A DNA stretch of 64,000 bases from JACCYX01 sp964610045 (GTDB lineage Bacteria > Chloroflexota > Chloroflexia > Thermomicrobiales > UBA6265): contig CAZSUN010000007.1 of the NCBI GenBank assembly GCA_964610045.1, positions 9,834 through 73,833 of the forward strand, read 5' to 3'. Positions 58,138-64,000 of the stretch are shown here, piece by piece (within the stretch, counting starts at the first letter, position 1; every line of letters starts with the position of its first letter). A program made the position numbers and the translations under genes. The notes below the pieces were generated by a model. The model saw only the letters and a list, made by a program, of their open reading frames with translations. It made no database searches and was not told the DNA's origin.

Positions 58138-61029
58138 GTGTTCAACCGATTCTCGCGGAGCAAACCGGCATCGGCGGCAGGCACGCCTGCATCGGCGTCG
58201 AAGCCGCGCTGGAGCATGTCACCGTCGACCAGGCGGATGCTGCTCGCGGCGTTGGTCATCATCGGCGTCTTCGTCTTCCTCAGTTTCACCGCGCCGTTTT
58301 GGATCAACTGGCTCTGGTTCGGCAGCGTTGGCTACCGATCCATCATCGTCACCAACTATCTCGGTGTCAGCATCACGTTCATCCTGGCCGGTCTGATGGC
58401 AGCGGCGGTGTTCGTCACCAATGTCCGCCTGGCGGTCCGCAATACCCGCGATCAAACCAAACCGCGGGAGGGCAGGGTGAGCCGGTTCAGCCAGCAGGCG
58501 CTGAACTGGCTCGGCATCGGCGGCGGCGTGGTTCTGTTCTTTCTGTTCGGATGGGCTTCCAGGGATTTCTGGCGTGATGCCTGGCTCGCACTCCAGGCCA
58601 AGCCATTCGGTGTCAAGGATCCGACGTTCGGCCGTGATGTCAGCTTCTATGTCTTTACGCTGCCAGTGCTGAAGGGACTGCAAACGGGGCTGTTCGCCCT
58701 CATTGGCATCACCATGATCGCGGTCGCCTTCGTCTACATCGTGCGATTGGGCATTCGCTTCCGGTCGTGGGGGAATGTTCCCTGGGCCATGATCCGGCAC
58801 CTCAGCGGACTCGGTGCGGTTCTGCTCCTCCTGGTCGCGTTTGGATACCTCGTTCGCAACTACGAGATGGTGTACTCGACCCGCGGCGTCGTGATCGGTC
58901 CCGGCTTCACGGATGTCAACATCGTGCGTCCGCTCAACTGGATGATGGCGTTCCTCTCCTTGCTGGCGGCGATCGGATTACTCTCGGGGTACGTCCTGAG
59001 GAATCCGAAATGGGTCACCGCCCTCGTCGTTGGATGGGGATTCCTCGCCCTGATCCTGACACCACTGTTGCCGGTCTTGGTCCAGCGCTTCATCGTCGAG
59101 CCCAACGAGTTCCGGCGCGAAGAGCAGTACATCGAACGCAATGTCGACATGACGCTGGCCGGGTTCGGTCTCAACGAGGTCGAGGTGACGGAACTGACGG
59201 GGCAGGACCCGATCGTTCCGTCCGAGCTGTCCATCGATGAAACTCCATTGAGTAACGTCCGCATTTGGGACTACCGCGTCGTACAGCCGGTCTACCAGCA
59301 ACTACAATCGTTCGTGCCCTATTACGAGTTCGGCGACATCGATGTCGACTGGTATACCATCGACGGCAAACCGGTCCAGGTGGTTGCGTCGGCCCGGGAG
59401 CTCAATATCGACGGCCTGCGCGAAACGTCGCGGACGTGGACGAACCGGCACCTCGCCTACACACACGGCTACGGAGTCGTGATGAGCCCGGTCAGCCAGG
59501 TCAACTCCGACGGCTGGCCGGTGATGATGGTCAGCGACATTCCAGTCGTTGGGCCACCGTCCATGCCGGTCGAGCGGCCGGAGATCTACTTCGGCGAACT
59601 CCCGCAGGACTGGATCATCATCAATACCGACCAGCCCGAGTTCACCGGTATCGACGAGAGCGTCGAGCGAGGAGGTTTCGAGGGAATCCCGGCTGGTTCC
59701 ATCTCCCTGGGCAACATCTTCACCCGCGGTCTTGCCGCCCTCACCCTCAGCGATCGCAATGTGTTCATCAGCGGCCAGCTCACCGACGATTCGCGCCTCG
59801 TCCTGACCCGTTCAGTTGTCGATCGCGCGGAACGTATCGCGCCGTTCTTCGAATACGACCAGGACCCATATCTCATCGTTGCTGACGGCCGTATGTACTG
59901 GATCATCGACGGGTACACGTCGAGTGGACGATTCCCGCAGGCAACCCGTTTCGAAGGCACCAACTACCTCCGCAACAGCGTCAAGGTCGTGGTCGATGCC
60001 TACGATGGCACCACCACCTTCTACCGAACCGGTTTGAAAGATCCGATCGCCGACGCCTATGGCAAGGTCTATGGCGGCCTCTTCACCCCGATCAGCGAGG
60101 CGCCTGCCTCCATCTCGTCGCACTTCCGGTACCCGGAGCATCAGTTCCGGATGCAGTCGGAAGTCTGGTCGACGTACCACGTCGACTCCGCCCGCTCACT
60201 GTACGACGGCGACGATCAGTGGATCGTGGCCCAGGAGAACGTCGACGGAGCGGTCCAGACGATTGAACCGTATTTCGTATTGCAGAAGTTGCCCAACGAA
60301 ACCACCGACGAGTTCGCCCTCACCGTGCCATTCACGCCTGGCGGCGGCCAAACGCGCCAGAACATGACCGCCTGGTTCGCCGGTACCGCCGACGCCAGTG
60401 GCCAGACACGGCTCCGGCAATACCGGTACCCGCGCCAGGTGACCGTCTTCGGCCCGATGCAAATAGAAGCCCAGATCGACCAGGATCCGGAGATCTCCCA
60501 GCAAATCTCACTCTGGAACCAGAGTGGCACCGAGGTCATCCGCGGCAACATGCTGGTGATCCCGGTCAACGATGCAATGCTCTACATCCAGCCGCTCTAT
60601 CTGCAATCCCGCGACTCCGCCGCCGCCGCGCCGAAGCTGGTCCGCGTCATTGCCGCGACCAACGAACGCGTGGTGATGCGGCCCACACTCGAGGAGGCGA
60701 TCGCCGCACTCGGCGACGAATCTGCCGAGTCAGTTGACGAAATCGAGACAGATGTGCCTGACGAGGTGACCGAACAGCCGGCCGATGAGGCGACTCCGGT
60801 GGCGCCTGGCACGACCACTCCGTCCGGCAGCAGCGACCTCGCCGGAATGACCGAAGCCGAGCTCGCCAACGAGGCGCTCGCAGCGTGGGATCGCGCCCAG
60901 ACGGCGTTGCAGGCCGGTGACTGGGCAACCTATGGCGAGGAGCAGGAGCGGCTCGGGCAGGCGCTCGAAGCGCTCGCGGCGATGGGTACCACCACGCCCA
61001 CTGTCCCGGAGGCGACGCCATCCGGATAA
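58138..61029 (+). CDS. UPF0182 family large membrane protein
   Basis: A 963-residue protein of a family common in Actinobacteria, Chloroflexota and Cyanobacteria, function unknown. About seven N-terminal helices (first FLSFTAPFWINWLWFGSVGY) are followed by a large extracytoplasmic domain with family blocks KPFGVKDPTFGRDVSFYVFT, YIERNVDMTLAGFGLN, RTWTNRHLAYTHGYGVV, PEIYFGE and DPYLIVADGRMYWIIDGYT (each at most 20 residues). The C-terminal 120 residues are Glu/Thr/Ala-rich, then a short helix. GTG 58138 has AGGGGG ahead; a longer frame from 58012 has no support. Confidence 0.9.
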   Translation: MFNRFSRSKPASAAGTPASASKPRWSMSPSTRRMLLAALVIIGVFVFLSFTAPFWINWLWFGSVGYRSIIVTNYLGVSITFILAGLMAAAVFVTNVRLAVRNTRDQTKPREGRVSRFSQQALNWLGIGGGVVLFFLFGWASRDFWRDAWLALQAKPFGVKDPTFGRDVSFYVFTLPVLKGLQTGLFALIGITMIAVAFVYIVRLGIRFRSWGNVPWAMIRHLSGLGAVLLLLVAFGYLVRNYEMVYSTRGVVIGPGFTDVNIVRPLNWMMAFLSLLAAIGLLSGYVLRNPKWVTALVVGWGFLALILTPLLPVLVQRFIVEPNEFRREEQYIERNVDMTLAGFGLNEVEVTELTGQDPIVPSELSIDETPLSNVRIWDYRVVQPVYQQLQSFVPYYEFGDIDVDWYTIDGKPVQVVASARELNIDGLRETSRTWTNRHLAYTHGYGVVMSPVSQVNSDGWPVMMVSDIPVVGPPSMPVERPEIYFGELPQDWIIINTDQPEFTGIDESVERGGFEGIPAGSISLGNIFTRGLAALTLSDRNVFISGQLTDDSRLVLTRSVVDRAERIAPFFEYDQDPYLIVADGRMYWIIDGYTSSGRFPQATRFEGTNYLRNSVKVVVDAYDGTTTFYRTGLKDPIADAYGKVYGGLFTPISEAPASISSHFRYPEHQFRMQSEVWSTYHVDSARSLYDGDDQWIVAQENVDGAVQTIEPYFVLQKLPNETTDEFALTVPFTPGGGQTRQNMTAWFAGTADASGQTRLRQYRYPRQVTVFGPMQIEAQIDQDPEISQQISLWNQSGTEVIRGNMLVIPVNDAMLYIQPLYLQSRDSAAAAPKLVRVIAATNERVVMRPTLEEAIAALGDESAESVDEIETDVPDEVTEQPADEATPVAPGTTTPSGSSDLAGMTEAELANEALAAWDRAQTALQAGDWATYGEEQERLGQALEALAAMGTTTPTVPEATPSG

Positions 61030-61070
61030 CAGCCTGGGAGTGTTGCTACACTGGATGCAGGAGGTGTGCC

Positions 61071-61346
61071 ATGTCCGTTGAGGTCGCAGAAGAGGTCGCA
61101 CGCGACCATCTACCCGAACTCGTCGATCGTGCCGTTGGGGGTGAGGTGGTTGTCATTACCCGCAAAGGTGTTCCCTTGGTGACACTTCACCCGGCCACAC
61201 ATGCTGCCTCGGACAGCGCGCTGGAGGTCGATGAACAAGCTGCCCGTGCAGCCATCCGCAGCATGCGCGCATTCGCTCGCCAGCATCCAGTTCCGAACCT
61301 GACCCGTGAAGAAATCAAGTCCTGGATCGAGGAAGGGCGGCCGTAA
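61071..61346 (+). CDS. Antitoxin, Phd/YefM-like (module 1)
   Basis: A 91-residue protein with the Phd/YefM N-terminus (VEVAEEVARDHLPELVDRA, GEVVVITRKGVPLVTLHP), which dimerises and binds DNA. The C-terminal tail (NLTREEIKSWIEEGRP) would wrap the toxin. GGAGG precedes the ATG. It is 3 bases upstream of the PIN toxin, the standard order. The upstream TGCTACACTGGA sequence repeats at module 2. Confidence 0.88.
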   Translation: MSVEVAEEVARDHLPELVDRAVGGEVVVITRKGVPLVTLHPATHAASDSALEVDEQAARAAIRSMRAFARQHPVPNLTREEIKSWIEEGRP

Positions 61347-61349
61347 CGG

Positions 61350-61763
61350 GTGACAATCGTGGTTGACTCGTCTGTGTCGATGTCGCTCGTTATGGACGAT
61401 GAGCAGTTTGCAGAGATTGACGAGGTGCTGGACCTGATCGCTACTCGTGGCATAGTCGTCCCGCGCCTCTGGTCGTATGAAGTTGCGAACGCGCTTCTGG
61501 TCGCGGCCAGGCGAGGGCGCCTGGATTCGACAGAGTGTCGCCCCAGACTGTCCCACCTGCTGGCGTTGCCGATCACCTTTGACGTCGACCAGTCCGAGCA
61601 CATGCTGTTTGCCATACTGGAGTTGGCACGGAAACACTCGTTGACGGTTTACGATGCGGCCTATGTGGAACTCGCGGGCAGGCGAAGAACCATATTGGCA
61701 ACACTCGATGATCGCATGGCTCGGGCAGCCATTGCCGAGGGCATTGAGGTGATCGGCGCCTGA
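61350..61763 (+). CDS. vapC: PIN-domain toxin VapC (module 1)
   Basis: A 137-residue Mg-dependent ribonuclease. The PIN acidic residues are in place: D6 in VVDSSVSMSLV, the glutamate in RLWSYEVANALL, the aspartate in TVYDAAYVELA and the terminal acid in LATLDDRMA. VapC toxins cut tRNA or rRNA when freed from the antitoxin. GTG start, 3 bases after the antitoxin stop. Intact and likely functional. Confidence 0.9.
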   Translation: MTIVVDSSVSMSLVMDDEQFAEIDEVLDLIATRGIVVPRLWSYEVANALLVAARRGRLDSTECRPRLSHLLALPITFDVDQSEHMLFAILELARKHSLTVYDAAYVELAGRRRTILATLDDRMARAAIAEGIEVIGA

Positions 61764-61813
61764 CACCCTCCTTCCTTCCTGCGGCTTGCTACACTGGAAC
61801 CATGAGGTGTGCC

Positions 61814-62071
61814 ATGGTCGAAGTGGCCGAAGAAGCGCTCGTTGCCCGGCTCTGGGAATACCTGGACCGCGCCAACCACGGCAAAATCGTCGTTGTAACC
61901 AGGGACGGGACACCGTTGGTGCAACTTGTGCCGGTTCACGAAGCTGAAACGATTATCGATGATGAAAAGGCACGAAATGCCGTAGATCGGATTCGTGCCA
62001 GATCCACTCGGTGGGGCATACACGCCAGTCCATCAGTGTGGCGATCATGGGTCAACGAGGGACATGAGTAG
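61814..62071 (+). CDS. Antitoxin, Phd/YefM-like (module 2)
   Basis: An 85-residue paralogue of the module 1 antitoxin (MVEVAEEALVARLWEYLDRA, GKIVVVTRDGTPLVQLVP; C-terminal PSVWRSWVNEGHE). GAGGTGTGCCATGG at its start repeats GAGGTGTGCCATGT of module 1. ATG 61814 is preferred to the ATG at 61802 for that reason. It precedes the frameshifted toxin by 3 bases. Confidence 0.85.
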   Translation: MVEVAEEALVARLWEYLDRANHGKIVVVTRDGTPLVQLVPVHEAETIIDDEKARNAVDRIRARSTRWGIHASPSVWRSWVNEGHE

Positions 62072-62074
62072 CCG

Positions 62075-62495
62075 ATGCGCCTTGTGATCGACGCCTCCTG
62101 CTTCGCCGCAATGCTTCTGGACGAGGTTGTACCGGCGTCGGTCCAGAACCTTCTTGCCTCGCTATCATCCAGCGAGATCGTCGTTCCGGCGCATTGGCGC
62201 TGGGAAGTGGGGGAATGCCGCGCTGATGTCCACTCGGCGGCAGCGCATTGCCGAAACCGAGGTTCTCGACCAGCTCGCCGACATTGAAGCCCTCAAGATT
62301 ACGGTCGATGAGACAGCCATCCTCTGTTCCTGGAGGCAAACCTATGTACTGGCCAACCGGCACAATCTGACCCTCTACGATGCTGCCTATTATGTTGAAC
62401 TTGCCCTTCGCCGCTCGGTATCGCTTGCGACCCTGGATCGAAAGCTTGCAGCCGAGGCGGCTGCCGAGGGCATTGAGGTGATCGGCGGCGGTTGA
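62075..62495 (+). pseudogene. PIN-domain toxin VapC, frameshifted (module 2)
   Basis: The first 46 codons read RLVIDASCFAAMLLDEVV ... VVPAHWRWEVG in one frame. After a GGGGG run at about 62209-62213 the homology continues in another frame as NAALMSTRRQRIAETEVL to LYDAAYYVELALRRSVSLAT and TLDRKLAAEAAAEGIEVIGGG (quoted in part). Removing one G restores a single 139-codon PIN gene parallel to module 1. The 3' ends of both toxins share GCCGAGGGCATTGAGGTGAT, showing recent duplication. The extra G may be a true mutation or a sequencing error in the homopolymer. Confidence 0.8.
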
Positions 62496-62510
62496 ATGCT
62501 GGTTGCGGTG

Positions 62511-62543
62511 CGTGGCGAGCGCCAAGGATGATCGCTCGCCACG
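62511..62543. terminator. Hairpin between module 2 and the aldolase gene
   Basis: CGTGGCGAGCG (62511-62521) and CGCTCGCCACG (62533-62543) are perfect 11-base arms with an 11-base loop, 15 bases from each flanking gene end. Confidence 0.7.
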
Positions 62544-62557
62544 CGCGACCTAACCGA

Positions 62558-63688
62558 TCAACGTACCTTGCCACGCGCCGCCACCGGCCAGGCGTCGATC
62601 ACTAGGCCATCCCGCACGATGAGCAATTCGTCCATCAGGTTCACCGTTGGGCAGATATGATTCGGGATGATCTCCACCCGATCGCCCACCGCGAATCCTG
62701 GCTCGCCGGGCGGCAGCGAGCACACCCCGTGCTCCTCGCTCAACTTCACGATCGTGACATCCGGATGTCCGACGATGAACCCATGCCCGGGATGCGCCCG
62801 GCTTGGATCCATCGCCAGTGATTTCGAGCCCGTATCCAGCACGGCGCGATCGTCGGTGGGCCGGCTGACAACCGTCGCAACGAAGCGCGCCGCACAGTCG
62901 TCGACGCCAAATCGCCCGTAGCGGAAGGCAGAATTGTCGTTGAAGACATAGGTGCCTGGGCGCATCTCCGTGACTCCGGGCACTGTTGGCGTGTAGAACG
63001 CGGCAGGTGTCGAACCAACGCTCACCATCGGCAGTTCGATACCCTGCTCGCGAATGCGCTCCGCAACCTGCACCATTGTCTTGCCGGCCTCGATCGCGAT
63101 GCCCTCGATCTCCTCGGGCGGCGCGCTGTTGGCGTGCCCCTCGTGGGTCATGATCCCAACCAGGTCGAGATTGGCGATCCTGGCCACCTCACGAGCGAAG
63201 GCAACGGTCTCATCACCGGCGCGCACACCGGACCGGTTCTGGCCGGTGTTGACCTCGATCGCGATATTGATTCGACGCTCGTGCCGGTTCATGTTGGCGG
63301 AGATATGGTTGGCCGCCTCGAGTGAGTCGACGGCAACCACGATCCGGGCCTTGTTCATCAGTGGTACGAGGCGGTCGTACTTGCTATTCCCCACGATCGG
63401 GTAGGCCAGCAGGACATCCTCGACGCCGGCCTGGTTGACCATGACCTCGGCTTCTCCCACCTTGGCGCAGGTGACCCCGATCGCCCCTGCAGCGAGTTGG
63501 AGGCGGGCGATCTGCACGCATTTGTGCGTCTTGATATGCGGCCGCAATCCCACCCCGACACTCCGCGCGAAAGCGGCCATTCCTGCGATGTTGCGATGCA
63601 GGATTTCCTCGGAAACGATCAGGGCGGGAGTGTCGATCGAGGTGGTTGGAGCGACGATGTCCTGTGACACCGGTGCGAGGGTAGCCAT
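62558..63688 (-). CDS. D-threonine aldolase / D-serine dehydratase-type PLP enzyme
   Basis: A 376-residue fold-type III enzyme. The PLP lysine is K53 in LRPHIKTHKC. NTGQNRSGVRAGD, GIMTHEGHANS, VSVGSTPAAFYTPTVPGVTEMRPGTYVFND (in part) and the C-terminal metal site HIC in IIPNHICPTVNLMDE are shared by metal-dependent D-threonine aldolases and DSD1 D-serine dehydratases. It would cleave a D-beta-hydroxy amino acid to glycine plus aldehyde or deaminate D-serine. ATG 63686-63688 has GGAAGG 7 bases ahead. It appears monocistronic. Confidence 0.88.
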   Translation of the reverse strand: MATLAPVSQDIVAPTTSIDTPALIVSEEILHRNIAGMAAFARSVGVGLRPHIKTHKCVQIARLQLAAGAIGVTCAKVGEAEVMVNQAGVEDVLLAYPIVGNSKYDRLVPLMNKARIVVAVDSLEAANHISANMNRHERRINIAIEVNTGQNRSGVRAGDETVAFAREVARIANLDLVGIMTHEGHANSAPPEEIEGIAIEAGKTMVQVAERIREQGIELPMVSVGSTPAAFYTPTVPGVTEMRPGTYVFNDNSAFRYGRFGVDDCAARFVATVVSRPTDDRAVLDTGSKSLAMDPSRAHPGHGFIVGHPDVTIVKLSEEHGVCSLPPGEPGFAVGDRVEIIPNHICPTVNLMDELLIVRDGLVIDAWPVAARGKVR

Positions 63689-64000
63689 GATTCTGCCTTC
63701 CGGATCTCGTGCCACGCTGCACGGCGCGTCCCCGGTATCGGCGTCGCCGGGGTCAGCCATTATATGGGCGTATCCCGCAGCCCGAAATGGCCAGGATGCC
63801 CATCGAGCGTCCCGGCACCCTGAACCAGACTGATCCTCCAAACGTGGCTTCGACGATCTGACCCGAATTCCCTCACACCCTGCGTTCTGTAGACTACGGG
63901 CTCGCCCGTCAGGACCATTACCGCTTGACTCCGGACTCAGCGAATGCGGCAAATGCAGGTTCAGCACGAGTAAATGCGGTGTGCTGCAAGCCACGAAGAA
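63689..64000. other. Upstream region at the window end
   Basis: No supported gene. The part next to the aldolase gene holds its likely promoter (63759-63787). Nothing else was recognised up to the window edge. Confidence 0.5.
63759..63787 (-). promoter_or_regulatory. Promoter of the D-threonine aldolase-type gene
   Basis: On the minus strand TATAAT (63764-63759), a perfect -10 box, with a weak TTTCGG -35 17 bases upstream and a leader of about 65 bases. Confidence 0.55.

Overview
The window reads as one contiguous piece of a high-GC bacterial chromosome, interrupted by a single 100-base run of N at 15726-15825. Such a run is typical of a scaffold join in a draft or metagenome-assembled genome. 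Gene content and style fit the phylum Chloroflexota, most likely a Thermomicrobia-type lineage. The clues are a four-S1-domain ribosomal protein S1 beside clpC, a UPF0182 membrane protein, a VKOR plus DsbA thiol-oxidation pair, a Bmp-type nucleoside importer, GatCA, a TatA with a long polar tail, and Tat-exported binding proteins. The taxonomic assignment is inference from gene families; there is no rRNA gene here.

Layout. 1-7.4 kb: a truncated membrane GAF/PAS sensor, a ferredoxin-NADP reductase, trpS, a UbiB-like kinase, a Tat-exported iron-type binding protein and an HxlR regulator. 7.6-9.7 kb: a tightly overlapping trio (holin-like membrane protein, YfcE-type phosphoesterase, class V aminotransferase). 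9.8-16.8 kb: S1, clpC, radA, and (across the gap) murG. 17-20 kb: a zinc-ribbon protein and an ABC-2 exporter (ATPase plus two DUF990-type permeases). 20-25 kb: oligoendopeptidase F, an aminotransferase overlapping a KDPG-type aldolase, a small protein resembling RiPP leader domains, and upp. 25-32 kb: a hydroxypyruvate-isomerase-like gene divergent from a complete Bmp-family nucleoside ABC importer that ends in a class V aminotransferase. 32-34.6 kb: VKOR/DsbA, a DUF3817 protein, a double cold-shock protein and tRNA-Lys(CTT). 34.7-40.8 kb: gatCA and a four-gene peptidoglycan-sugar recycling operon (namZ, murQ, sugar kinase, nagA). 41-52 kb: a lipoprotein, dnaX, rsmI, pth, tatA and the coupled operon tgt-acpS-nnrD-CBS-alr. 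52-64 kb: an autoregulated-looking HTH gene, an MBL hydrolase, a formylglycine-generating enzyme overlapping a kinase fusion, UPF0182, a duplicated Phd/VapC toxin-antitoxin module with the second toxin frameshifted, and a D-threonine aldolase-type enzyme.

The clearest functional units are the murein sugar salvage operon, whose four enzymes form a continuous route from cell-wall MurNAc to glucosamine-6-phosphate, and the nucleoside importer, which carries all subunits in order. Most genes are housekeeping and densely packed with 4-base start/stop overlaps. The non-coding space is more unusual. At least nine intergenic spacers carry short palindromic elements of a common design (GGGCCGAC-type arms around a GCGAGCG-rich centre), two of them near-identical over about 60 bases in opposite orientation. 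I did not find a CRISPR array, prophage, transposase or recognisable defence island, and no feature here convincingly proves a wholly new system. The best leads are the dispersed palindromes, the TGTAC operator set at the orphan HTH gene, the FGE/kinase-fusion overlap and the RiPP-leader-like small protein.
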